Below the pieces are notes generated by a model. That model saw nothing but the letters and a program-made list of their open reading frames with translations. It was not told the origin of the DNA and ran no database searches. Source: Amoebidium appalachense (lineage: Eukaryota > Ichthyosporea). Taken from it: DNA of 64,000 nt. Where the stretch lies: NCBI GenBank assembly GCA_963693365.1, contig CAVNZM010000002.1, positions 13,268,001-13,332,000 on the forward strand, in the 5' to 3' direction. The position numbers and the translations under genes were made by a program. Of this stretch, positions 27,703-48,591 are shown one piece after another (position 1 is the first letter of the stretch; every line of letters begins with the position of its first letter).

Positions 27703-27737
27703 TTTATATAGCCTGGCGAATGCTGTCTGGTCCAATC
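27703..27737 (-). promoter_or_regulatory. TATA and CCAAT boxes of Pmp-like gene 1
   Basis: On the - strand GATTGG (27737-27732) precedes TATATAAA (27710-27703), about 110 bases before the start codon. The second copy has the same arrangement. Confidence 0.65.
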
Positions 27738-27830
27738 ACAATGGCGCTTGCTGGGCACCTGTACTATCAGCAGGTGTGTAAATTCTTGCTAATCCTACAA
27801 CAAATGGATGAATATGTTTAGTTTCTAAGC

Positions 27831-28289
27831 GTGCGAATTGCAAATACAGCCTATAGGCATATTTGTGAGCGTAATGAATGTTGCCTCAAATTTACTAAAT
27901 TTTTGAAACAGTTTTACTTCGACAAGTCACCATTCACCTTGCAAGCCTACGTATACATGCGGTCTTGCCTGATAACACGGCCGGCCAGGTCCGGCAACCG
28001 GGGGCTCACGCGCCCACCAGTTGACCAATGGCAAAGCTCGCTCATAGATGACAGACGGATGACTCTTTTTGATGAAGCAAATGATTGGATTCTCGCACAA
28101 ATACTTGCACAGATGATCTATTTCTTTCGTGACATGTGGTTGGTAAATACATTTGGGAGACATCAAAACAGTGATCGTACACCAATCAACAATCTACAGT
28201 ATTTCCGCCAACACATGATCATGCAGTTTCGGACTTCTGTTCATGGATCGGCCTTCAAATTCCAACTCACAAGCCTTTTCCTGCATTAA
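27831..28289 (+). CDS. Unrecognised intronless open reading frame (152 codons)
   Basis: An ATG-to-TAA frame in ordinary-composition DNA, with AATAAA 25 bases after the stop (28314-28319). The product is mildly hydrophobic without an obvious signal peptide or domain, and I recognise no family. It sits between the two Pmp-like genes, oriented like copy 2. It may be a chance frame or a mobile-element remnant. No upstream promoter motif was identified. Confidence 0.22.
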   Translation: MRIANTAYRHICERNECCLKFTKFLKQFYFDKSPFTLQAYVYMRSCLITRPARSGNRGLTRPPVDQWQSSLIDDRRMTLFDEANDWILAQILAQMIYFFRDMWLVNTFGRHQNSDRTPINNLQYFRQHMIMQFRTSVHGSAFKFQLTSLFLH

Positions 28290-28497
28290 GAATATAATTG
28301 AAACATAGTTACTAATAAAAGCTCATTTATATGTAATCACGGTTAATTAGAAGTTCACAAGCATATCATAATTATCACTGCATGCTTCACAATGCGCCGC
28401 ACGCGATGCATATGGACAAGCGGCGCGCCGGCGTCGGGTTTGCCCCGCCGGCCCGGCAGGGCCTGGGAAAAGGGGTTCGCCCAAAGTTTCACAGGCC

Positions 28498-28625
28498 GGG
28501 CCGGATCGGGTTTCATTTTAGCCAGGACGGGTTCGGTCGGTCATGGAAGATCTACTGCTACATAGGGTCGGTCGGTCACCGGTCACACAAGTCCCAAACC
28601 GGGTCGGTCACCGGGCCGGGTCTAA
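28498..28625. repeat. GC-rich (cggtcggtcac)-type repeat, block 1
   Basis: Repeated 'ggtcggtca(c/t)', 'gggccggg' and 'cgggtcggtc' motifs. A related block lies at 29338-29505. Confidence 0.6.
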
Positions 28626-28842
28626 GGGAAAACCTCGGGAGTCCGCCATTAGCTAGTGGGGGCGCAGCGTGTGTTTTGCCGTGTAACAAGCGGTGGCACA
28701 TCCTGATTAGATGGATCCCCTGTTTAATTTGCACGCCCTTGTGTTTACACGGTGCTACGGTACGCACGTGTGTACTATGTGTGTGCGCGCGTGTGTGTGC
28801 GGATGCGCACAGTGCGCGCGCGCACGTATGTGTACATGTACA

Positions 28843-28846
<4 letters not shown>

Positions 28847-28889
<43 letters not shown>

Positions 28890-28926
28890 ACGTGTGTGTG
28901 TGCCGTCTGTGTGTGTCTGAGAGCAC

Positions 28927-28959
<33 letters not shown>

Positions 28960-28995
28960 ATGTGTGTGCGTGTGTACATGTGTGTGTGTGTGTGT

Positions 28996-29080
<85 letters not shown>
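28847..29080 (+). repeat. (GT)n microsatellite block
   Basis: Several (GT)n stretches (28847-28888, 28929-28957, 28979-29079) with short interruptions, in the spacer between the Pmp-like genes. Confidence 0.85.
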
Positions 29081-29337
29081 TGTTTGTGTGCCCAGTGTAA
29101 ATTTGTATGTGCCACGTGTGTGTGTATACATGTGTGTTGACATGTGTGTGCAGCGTGTGCGCGTGTGCACGTGTGCGTGCCAGTGTGTGTGAGCGTATAC
29201 GTAGACAGCAACTACCTGTACGTGTGTCATAAAGCAGTAAAAAATGATATATCATTGTACCTATACATAATCACTGTAGGCAACAAACGGAAAATAATGC
29301 ACAACTATGAAAAATAATAGTATTGTTTTATGTATGT

Positions 29338-29505
29338 CCACCCGGATACCCGTGCGGGTTTTGGCCTCGAGCCGGGTCGTTCACGGGCCGGCCTGGTCGG
29401 GTATTTTTGGCTTTCGGGTATCTCCAAAATGACCCGGTCGGTCACCCGACCGACTCGAATACCTGTAGGTCCCGAGTCGGGCCGGCCCGGCCCGGCATAT
29501 CCCTG
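29338..29505. repeat. GC-rich (cggtcggtcac)-type repeat, block 2
   Basis: Contains 'gggtcgttcacgggccgg', 'ggtcggtcacccgaccgac' and 'gggccggcccggcccgg'. It has the same motif vocabulary as 28498-28625, including short palindromes. Confidence 0.6.
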
Positions 29506-29764
29506 CCTGCACGATGGTCTGAGAAACTTTGCTTACCTGGATATATTGACACAATTGATCATTGTCGCAGGCTGCCACCGCAAGAAGCAGTATCCCATGC
29601 ATATAACTTAGAAGTTTCAACTAGGGCCAAATGATTATTTCCTGGTAAAGACTTCGGTAATCCGAGTTATCAAAAGCGCCACCCTCAGCAAACTTTGAAA
29701 TGAGGTGCAGTGAAATGGTTCGTTGAAAGACTCCAAAAGAATTCACGCCTCTTTGCCGAGGTTT

Positions 29765-29797
29765 GATTGGAGCCTACAGCGGACGGCTGGGTATATA
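29765..29797 (+). promoter_or_regulatory. CCAAT and TATA boxes of Pmp-like gene 2
   Basis: GATTGG at 29765-29770 and TATATA at 29792-29797, about 115 bases before the ATG. Same order and spacing as in copy 1, although the flanking sequence has diverged. Confidence 0.65.
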
Positions 29798-29912
29798 ACA
29801 AGGTGCCACTTCGTCCAAACCACAAACAAGTCTGCAAATTGCAACAAGGCAGTCAATCAGACACATAGATAGAGAAGGTACACACAATACCGATAGACAC
29901 ACAACAGGCATC

Positions 29913-31620
29913 ATGCACTGCATCCGCTTAGCCGCTGTCCTAGCGGGCGGCGCGTCTCTCTCCGCCGCCTACAGCCTGCACATCCGCGACGTGCCCCTGG
30001 CTGCGGCCCAGTACCAGTCGGGCGGCAGCTCGTTTGTCAGCTGTGCCACCGAGGTCGACTGTGCCCAGTACAACCCGGACCCCAAGGGCTCTCCCATCAT
30101 GCGCTGCAAGCCCCGCGCAGGCACCACCATGCCCTGCACCGAGGACTACTGCTGCAAGGTCAAGGCCGACCCAAATCCCCCCCCCCACCCCCGGGCCCGG
30201 GCCCGACCCTCAGCCGAGTGGCTCTTCCTTCGTGAGCTGCGCCAGCAAGGTCCGCTGCGACAAGTTCTACAGCGACCCCAAGGGCGCACCTGTGCGCCGT
30301 TGCAAGCCTCGTGCCGGCACCACCATGCCCTGCACCGAGGACTACTGCTGCGAAATCAAGTACGGCGATCTGACCACCACCGTGGTACCTGAGCCCACCG
30401 AGACCGAGGAGCCCACGCCAACAGACACCACGGTCCCCACCGCCACCGGGGACGAGCCACCGGTGGCGCCGGGCAAGTGTGCCATCAGCGTCAACCAGAA
30501 GTGCTACAGCAGCCTGGCCAAGGCCGTGGCCGCAGCCCCCAGCGGCGCCACGGTCAGCATCAGCAGCGACATCACGGTCGGGGCCGAGGTGGCCTTCAGC
30601 AAGTCGCTGACGTTTGCCGGCACAAAGGGCCAGCCCAAGGTCACGGCCACATTCAGCAAGAAGACGGCCGCCATCCTGCGCCCCACCGGGGACGGCCAGA
30701 AGGTGGTCTTGCGCAACCTGTTCTTTACCAGCACGGGCGGCTATGCATCAGCCCTGCGCACCCTCGAGCTGGGCGAGGACGAGTACCCCAACCCCCCGAC
30801 CAAGTTCACGGCAATGACCATCACCAACTGCGTCTTCCAGGGCTTCCGCCAGCAGGCCCGCGGTGGGTCTGCCGTGTTTGTGGGCATGCCGTCGGCGCTG
30901 ACCGTTGAGGGCAGCACGTTCCAGGACAACGTGGTGGAGAACATACCCACCCCCCGCTGGGAGGGTGGCGGAGCCCTGTGGGTGGCCGACCTCGAGGGTC
31001 CCGCGGTGCTGCGCAACAGCGTGTTCCGCAACAACAAGCACCAGTTCCAGCACGGCATGGGCGGCGCCTTCCTGGCCAACTGGGCCGGCAGCGACATCAC
31101 CATTGACGGCTGCACGTTTGAGAACAACGCCGCCAGCGGCGGCGGTGCCGTGTATGTGGGCACCGTGGCCAGCGGCACCACCACCCGGGTCACGGGCAGC
31201 AAGTTCAACAAGAACAAGGCCACGGAGCTGGGCTGGGGCTCCCGCGGTGGGGCCATGTGGGTGCAGTACGTGGAGGGCACCTTCAAGGTCGACGGCGGCT
31301 CGGTCTTCAGCGGCAACACGGCCAGCCAGGACCGCGGGGCCGCCATTGCCAACAACCAGGTGCACCCGGGCGGTGTGGTCAGCATCAACGGCAAGTTCAC
31401 CTCAAACACGTGCGCAAAGGGTGCCGCCGTGTGGGACTCGCTGTCCGGCACGTCTGCGTTTGCAAAGGGGTCCAAGCTCACGATGCAGGGCGGGTGCACG
31501 TTCAGCGGCAACATGGGCGGTGGCAAGGACCTGCTTGTGCGTCTGGACCAATCATACAACGGCAAGGTCGAGACGCTGTACCAGAGCCAATGGAACGGCC
31601 AGACCGTGACCTTCAAGTAG
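29913..31620 (+). CDS. Pmp-like beta-helix protein, copy 2, frameshifted in a C tract
   Basis: Head-to-head paralogue of the gene at 25888-27594, with only a few residue changes (for example Ala to Ser in FAKG(A/S)KL, Ala to Thr in KVE(A/T)LYQ, last residue Asn to Lys). Copy 1 has nine C after AAAT in the linker between the two Cys-rich modules. Copy 2 has ten (30177-30186). The extra C shifts the frame, so translation from ATG 29913 ends at 30392 after 159 residues. The remaining frame (through the second Cys module, stalk and beta-helix) stays open to 31620. Options are a recent pseudogene, a length-variable tract that switches the gene off, or a homopolymer sequencing error. Signal peptide, promoter and poly(A) signal are intact. 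Confidence 0.75.
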
Positions 31621-31784
31621 GTATGTGGCTGCCTCATGGCGCCCATGTGTATGTATTGACAGAGAGGTAGCAAGTTCGACTGTATAGATATATATAGCGG
31701 TGCACTGTGTGCATCTGCATTTGCTAAAGAAAAAGATAATATAAACGGTGTACTGTGTGCATCGTGCCTGTTTTTGTTAAAGAA

Positions 31785-31790
31785 AATAAA
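31785..31790 (+). terminator. Poly(A) signal of Pmp-like gene 2
   Basis: AATAAA 165 bases after the stop codon. The shared duplication ends about 16 bases later. Confidence 0.65.
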
Positions 31791-31971
31791 ACTTGGACTT
31801 TCAAAAATACATCTGTGTTATTCGTATCATGTGCACATTGTGGTCGTCACTCACATATACACCTGTACAAGCGTGGATACGGAGTATTGCGCTCACACAT
31901 ACACACATGCACACCCTTGAACACACGCATTCACATGACACGCATTCACATGCACATGTGCATGCACTTGT

Positions 31972-32009
<38 letters not shown>

Positions 32010-32258
32010 CCACACACACAACACACACACAACACACAACACGCACACACACACAGCCCCCCACACAAACACGGCAACACTTGGTCCCCCCCCCCCCCCC
32101 CCCCCCCCCCTCTCCCCCCTCTCCCCGCCCCAACACACACACACACACAAACACATACACACGCTGTGACACACACACACACACACAGACACACACATAC
32201 ACACACACACACACAGGCACATACACAAACACACACACACAGGCACACACAACTCACA

Positions 32259-32312
<54 letters not shown>
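31972..32312 (+). repeat. (CA)n microsatellite block with central C run
   Basis: Degenerate and perfect (CA)n either side of a C run at 32088-32110. About 340 bases. Confidence 0.85.
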
Positions 32313-32323
<11 letters not shown>

Positions 32324-33032
32324 ACCACGTAGGCACACATGGACAAGGACAAACGCTAGCATGCCACATCAACACGGGTACACCTGATCCAGGGCACACA
32401 TTCACACCATGCGCCGTTTATGCACACACATGCACATGTTCACAAAAAAAAAAAAAAACAAGCAACTGTTTTTTTTATATTTTTTACGTGGTGCCCGAAT
32501 ACCGCGCTCTCTTTGGGTGAGTACCTGCCCCCAAGAGCTTAACAATACTACAATAGCAGTACAGATTGAAAGAGTCGCTGTCACTTCCTTTAAAATGAAG
32601 GACAAACATGTGCACATAATGCACGCAACCAACACACCAGGGTGCTGTGCTAAGACGCGTGTACATGCACACGTTAGCACCAAGCAGACTGTTTGTCATG
32701 TACAGTTTTTTGCAACGGTTTTATTCGCGCGATCATAAGTCATTTGTTTGCAAAGGCAGTTGCGTTAGTCAGAATATGCCCTTGATCTCAGATGTTAGAG
32801 TCATGAGTTTTACCGTTATAATCAAAAAGAAAAAATGTTTCCGATTTATTGTTGTCATATTTCATGCAGCCGCCCTTTCGTTGGGTACCAGCCCCAGGAC
32901 ACCGTTTCATAACACCGTCTTGTCATACATAATTGTTGGCGGGTGGGTACCGGCCCCACCCCTGATCGTATGTAATCGATCATAATGCGCACACACATAG
33001 TGCCCAAGTTGGCTGACTGCTTCAATGCAACC

Positions 33033-33101
<69 letters not shown>

Positions 33102-33147
33102 AAAAAAAACAAACAAAAAAAAAAACAAAAAAAACAAACGGAAGACC

Positions 33148-33285
33148 GTCACGGGCTCTGCTCAAAAATTCCGATATCAGTCTCAACCCTGCACCGTGTT
33201 CTCGTCGAGTATCTTCATACTTTGTATTGCACACCTGTGATGTGTTTTAACCGAAACCCCCCCCCCCCCCCCCCCCCTCCCCCCT
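33148..33285 (+). repeat. C-tailed dispersed repeat, copy I
   Basis: Begins 'cacgggctctgctca', contains 'accctgcaccgtgttctcgt' (compare copy C in reverse: gagaatcacggtgcagg) and 'catactttgtattgca', then runs into a C homopolymer at 33259. Confidence 0.55.
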
Positions 33286-33418
33286 CTCCTACTCCCCCCC
33301 CCCCCCCCCCCTCCCCCAACCAACCAACCAACAAAAAAAAAAAAGAAAAAAAAAATTGCACAAGTCCTACACCATCCACCCTCGACCCATTCCACCGTTC
33401 TGGCCTATGCATGCACTA

Positions 33419-33476
<58 letters not shown>

Positions 33477-33830
33477 AACCACCACCACCACCCAATCAGG
33501 CAACCCATCCACCACCACCACAAACGACCCCCCAGGCCCTCCCTCCTCCCCCCCCCCCCCCCCCCTCCCCCCCCCCCTCCCCCGCTGTCTCCCCCCTTCC
33601 CCCCCACCAAAAAATAAAATCAATATGAAAAGGTCTTATATCATCCCGACCCCTCCCCCCCAGTTCTCGGATTTTCCATATCCCCCCCCCACCCCCCACC
33701 CCCCTCCACTTCCCCCGGGCTCCACTTGGAACATGAGTCCATTGCTCACTGCACGTGGCAGTTGTCCCCCTCCCCTCCACCCCCCTGTGCCTGCTGTTAC
33801 CCCATCCAGTCAGCACACCAACCCCAACAG

Positions 33831-33862
<32 letters not shown>

Positions 33863-34002
33863 TTCCCCCCCCTCCCTCCATCCCCCCCCCCCCCCCCCCC
33901 CCCCCCTCCAGTTCAACCCCCCTTCCCCCCTCCCCCCTCCCCTCCTCCCCCCCCTCCAAACCTTCTCCCCCCACCAGCCCCCCTCCCCGGGGGGTTACGT
34001 AC

Positions 34003-43514
<9,512 letters not shown>

Positions 43515-44674
43515 GATGCCTGACCCCTAGCCCTTATGCTGAGAACTTGGCCCACCAGCGACTGCTTAAGCCCAGTGCTGTTTTTAACGGGGTATGACTG
43601 CAAGAAAAAAGACTCCACTCGTCGCTGTATAAATATATGCTGATGTGTGGCACTGTGTGGTTTTGCGAGCGGGGTGTGTTTGCAGGCTGCCAGCTAAGGG
43701 CACAAAAAAAAGTCGCTGCGTTTTGGTGTGGTCCGCATCACTAATGTGTGTCAACTCGTCTGTAAGCTCTACACATCTTTGATGCCTGCGCACGTATGTC
43801 CTGGTGTTTACACGTGTGCTGTGGCTTGGACATGTATGTTGTGGTATTGAATTTGGCAGTGTGTGTCAAAATGGGCTCTGCACTGAGCGGTTCTGGGTGG
43901 TTGCTTGTTGACTAACGTTTTTTGCTTGGTGCCAACGAAACAAAGTCTTCCTTAACAGGCACTTTCTGTTGTGCCCTTAGAAGATATAAAGGCGGTGGTG
44001 GCGTACTCTACGTCAGGATTGCATGTTAGGGGTGCTCGGGAGCATCTTCATATTCTTTCGTTTGCTTGGACTCTCTTGTTAGGATCATATCCAGCCTTTT
44101 CTGTGGCAGGGGAGAGGGTTACGTAACTGTGAGCCACAACTTAGAGCCGACAGGCCAACCCGCAGTTGCGTCATAGGTAGTTCTTCAGGAACCGATTAGA
44201 AAGTACAAATAGTAGAGTATGAGTGAACGCACTTTAGATTATTTTGCTTGAAAAACCGACGCACCAAGACACGCACCAAGTCACTGACGCACTTAGGCCC
44301 CAGCCGGCGACTTTCTCTTATTACAAAGCAAATACACATGTATATAGAAAAGTTATAATAGCGATGAATTGTTTCCTGTTTCAGCCCTGTAACTTCTAGT
44401 GACCAGAGTATGGGCTCTATGTGTGTTTTTAGGTAGCAGGGCCCATAATTGCGCTGGCATGTGCTGGCACCAACACCAGCCATGGAGCAAGGTGTGTGTC
44501 AGTTTACCCTTACACCGCCACGTGCCACGTGCTGTCCCCTGACCCATGTCTTGCTGAGCAGATGAAGAGGCTGGGCTTGCTGCGAGAGTGCAGGGCCTGG
44601 TGCTGGAGGCAAAAGGGGTGCAGGCAGGTACGTGGGGATGACGTGAAAGGGGAAGTAATAAGGGGGCATGGCTG
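43515..44674. other. Divergent upstream region of the WD40 and kinase genes
   Basis: About 1.2 kb of mostly unique, ordinary-composition DNA between two divergent starts. No TATA or other strong promoter motif was picked out. A short frame with ATG at 44482 ends quickly and is not supported. Confidence 0.45.
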
Positions 44675-47600
44675 ATGTTTCTGTTAGCACCTAGCACAGG
44701 CACACGTCAGGGTAGGGGTGAGGAGGGGGAGGCAGACCCACTTGCAGACAGCGAGCTGGATGTGGATTTCGTGTGCACGGCATACAAGATAGGCCATAGT
44801 GTGCTGGAAAAGTACGTGCTGCTGCGCCAATTAGGCAGGTGGGTGCCCTGTGAATGAAGAAGTCCCCCTGTCCGTATCTTGGGTTTCTGAGAGAGGCTTG
44901 GTTGCCATCAATGATGAGAGCTAATTTCGAGCACAGCTACGGCATTAATGTTGAAGGCTTAATAAGAGTCAAAAGTGCAGGTCGATTCATCCGTAGGGCT
45001 TATTTGTGTGTGATGTGTATACGTGGCATGTGCACACTACATGTGGGCTATACGTGTGTATATGTGTGTGCGACCTGAATCATAAAGGTAGGGGCGTGAA
45101 CATGTGCGCAGAACTTCTGAGGCTCCGATATGCTTCTGTTTCTCTGCATGTCCACACCTGCTGTTCCATTTTTTGATTTTATTAAGTGTTTGCACTGTGT
45201 ATTCATACACGTGTGTACCAAGCACACAAAGACGGACCTATGCAGCCAGGGGTCTGTTTTGCAAACCACGTCTTTGCGCATGCACACTTATCTATGTACC
45301 CCTTCCACACATTAGTAGGCCCGAATTTCGTCAACCACATCTCCACAGCCAGATTCTGTGGCCTTGCTGAAGAGCTCCTATATACAGCTGTAAACAAAGC
45401 CAGGTCACTATTTGGTACTTGAAACTCTGCCCACCCACAAAACATGCCAATCAGCACATGCACCAGCTAAATGCTCTCTTGTGTGGACCGTGTGCTTATC
45501 GAAAACACAACCTCCCTTACAGGGGCAACTTCTCATACGTGTTCCTTGTGCGGCGACGCTCAGACAAACAACTTTATGCACTCAAGTTAGTAATCAAGAG
45601 CAGACTGCTGGAGGCAAAACGGCTGCAGCAGGAGATAGATGCACTGAGAAAGGCATCGGGCCACCAGAATGTCGTGGCATTTAGTGAGGAGTTTAGCGAT
45701 GATCATAATCAATACATTGTGCTTGAATAGTAAGTGCGCCCTCCCTCCCCCCCCCCCTCCCCCCCCCCCCCCCCCTCCCCCCGCCCGCCGCCCCGCCCCT
45801 CCTTCCCCAACACGCGCACACAAATACATAGACATGGACATGATACGCATCTTGCTTCTGCGCGCGCACACACCAACGATATTGCCTTCCCTCCTTCCTT
45901 CTTCCCCCCCCCCCCCCCCCCCCCCCCTCCCCCCCCTCCTCCTTCTCTTGCCCCCGCCGTTCCCACAAGCACACATACACGCAATCCACAGTTCATGCAT
46001 CTTGCCCTCTCTCCCCCCTCCCCCCACCCCCCTCTTCCGCCCCCTTCCCCGGCGCTCCAGCCCCCTGCCCGGCCCCCCCCTGGGACCCTGTCATTCACAC
46101 ACACACACCCAGTATGCATCTCGTGTGAGTCTATGACGTGTCCAATCCGACATCGTTTTAGGTGCAAAGTGTTCTTGCACACTCTGTTAAACAGTCAGCA
46201 TGTGCCGTGAGATTGCGGTGACTGACTGGGCATGGTGGCAGCTGTCCTGGTGGGGAGCTGCTTGACTACCTGATAGACCAGAACAATCTGAGTGAGAGGA
46301 CTGCTGCATATGTTATGCAGGAGGTCTTTAAGGGGGTGGCTCACCTGCACAGGTGTGCACATCCTTCTTAGTCCCTGTTGCTAGTGCCTATGAAGGGTCT
46401 CCACTTGCCAAGTAAATTGCCTTTCTCAAAAATGAAAAATGATGCTGGCCGTATTCTTTATAGGGAGATTTGTTGGTACTGCTTCTGCACCTTGCTATAA
46501 ATACGCATGAAGAACAATGACACAACTGAGGATTGGCCTGTCGGTTCCAAGTTGTGGCTCTCTTTGTGGCTCACAGTTACGAAAGGGGGCCCTACGTGTG
46601 CTATCTTTTTGAGTGTGAAGTTGTGTATGCATGAATGTGTGCCTGTGTGGGAAGGTAGGTAGTAGGTAGATGTGCGGTTGCATATGTCGGCTTGTACATG
46701 TACGTGTGCGCATACTGACAGTTGCATCAGCAAGGGCATAGTGCACCGGGACCTCAAACCGGACAACATACTACTGGCCGACAGGAAAGACCCCACCAAG
46801 GGGATTAAACTGAGCGATTTCGGTGTGGTCTACCTCTACCAGGTGTGCGCATACACCTTAACCCCTGCTAAACGAACATACACGAAGTATGTAGGTTATT
46901 TAAAGATGTAGATTGTTTAATAAGTGAGGGGGGCATAGTATAAATTCAGGTGTGATTTACAGTGGCTGGATAAGGAGGTGTGGGGGGTTAGAGAAGGGGG
47001 GGGAGGGGGAGGGGGGGATACTATTTCTCAGTTGTATTGGAGGTGAGGAGGGGGGAAGGTGGGGTTGGAGCGGCGAAGCAAGTGAATCTTGCATGTGTCC
47101 GCAAAGAGGTGTGCGGGAGTGGCTTCTTATTGGTGGGAAATGGCAGGAGGATCTTCTGAGGGACGGGCAGGACCATGCCAGCATGCAGTCTACATGCGGC
47201 ACCCCCCACTACATGGGTAGGGCCCAATGTGCATGAATGTACTACTAGTAGAAGTGGGTGAAGAGGAGCAGTGCTACGTGCGTGCACATAGGTGCCTTGA
47301 TGTGGGTGTACGTGTTTTGTTTCGGCTAGGTGCTGGTGCTGCACACACTACCTGTGTACACGTGTGTGTGCGTGTGTGTGCGTGTGTGTGTGTGTGTGCG
47401 CCTTGTTTTTGGGGGGGGGGGGGGAGGGGGGGGGGTGGAGGGAGTGGAAGGTGAACGGGAGAGTGGGGAGGGTTGGTGGGTGGGTTGGGCGGGGGGGGGG
47501 GGGGGGGGGGGGGGGGAGGGGGAGGAGGGGATGCTGTAAGTTGGGCCAGGTGGTGAATATACTGATGGGTGGGGTTGGCAGCACCCGAGATCCTGCAGGG

Positions 47601-47846
47601 CAAGAAGTATGACCATGCATGCGACCTGTGGAGCTGTGGGGTACGTGCGCACCGGTAGTGGATTCATCGGGGGGCAGGGGGGGGGATGGAGGGGAGGGGG
47701 AGGGGGGAGGGAGGGAGGGGTAACCCCGCGAGGCTGAGGAGGAAGAGAGGAATGGAAACAGGGGCTGGCCAAGTGGGAAGGATGATGAAGAGCAGAGGGG
47801 GCAAGTGTGTTATAAGGGGGAAATTGGGCGGGGCGTTGGGGGAGGG

Positions 47847-47877
<31 letters not shown>

Positions 47878-48257
47878 CGGAGGGGAGGGGCTGAGAAAGG
47901 GTGATGGGGGGTGCTTGTGCTGATGTTTATGTCTGTGCAGGTGATCCTATACAACCTGCTGTCGGGCATGTACCCGTTTGATGATGAGGCTGGCACCCTG
48001 TCTATGATGCGAGACATCATGGCTGGAAAATACAGCTTCAACCACCCGGGGTGGGCCGGCATATCGGCATCAGGTGGGTGTGTTTATGGTTTGTGTTAAT
48101 TTGTTTTGTGTTGTGGGCGTGCGTGTGTGTGTGTGTGTGCGCGCGCGCGTGTGTGTGTGTGTGTGTGTTGGCATGGTTAGAGATAATTAAGGTTGGGAGG
48201 AAAGGGGGAAGCGGGGGAGATTTAGATTTTGTGTAGGTGGGCATGGTACGGTGGATG

Positions 48258-48300
<43 letters not shown>

Positions 48301-48552
48301 TTTGTGTTGTGTGCATGTAAGTGTGTATGCATGCATCTAAGGCCGATGAAATGAATCAGTGTTGGTATGGATTGTAATGTGGATATGTTGGTGTGTATAA
48401 GTCGGTGTTGGTGTAGGCGGTACTTGTGTGTGTGTGTGTATGTCTGTTTGTTTGTGTTTGTGTGTGTGCGCGCTCATGTGCGTGCGCGCACGCGCACGCG
48501 CGTGTGTGTGCGCGTGTGTGTCCGTGTTTGTGTGTGGTAGGCTGGTGACCCC

Positions 48553-48591
<39 letters not shown>

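Larger units (their letters stand above)
27683..29812. other. Spacer between the inverted Pmp-like genes
   Basis: A 2.1-kb spacer that holds both divergent promoters at its ends. Inside it are a 152-codon frame (27831-28289), two GC-rich blocks with the motif cggtcggtcac (28498-28625, 29338-29505) and (GT)n repeats (28840-29200). Confidence 0.6.
29813..31806 (+). repeat. Right arm of the 2-kb inverted duplication
   Basis: Reverse-complement partner of 25702-27682. Homology starts about 16 bases after the TATA box and stops 16 bases after the AATAAA. The arms therefore roughly match the transcribed unit. Confidence 0.9.
31807..34002. other. Repeat-filled region between Pmp-like gene 2 and the WD40 gene
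   Basis: Contains (CA)n (31972-32312), C homopolymers (33031-33070, 33421-33474, 33553-33587, 33834-33906), a C-run/A-run junction (33031-33101) and dispersed-repeat copy I. The 3' end of the WD40 gene should lie in the right part. The acceptor-like 'cacgtgcag' followed directly by TGA (- strand, near 33750) would close that reading frame. Confidence 0.55.

Noticed and set aside
25888-27735. Start of Pmp-like gene 1 at 27735 (615 codons)
   Set aside because: The extra 47 residues lie across the TATA box and 5' UTR, are not preserved in copy 2, and would bury the signal peptide.
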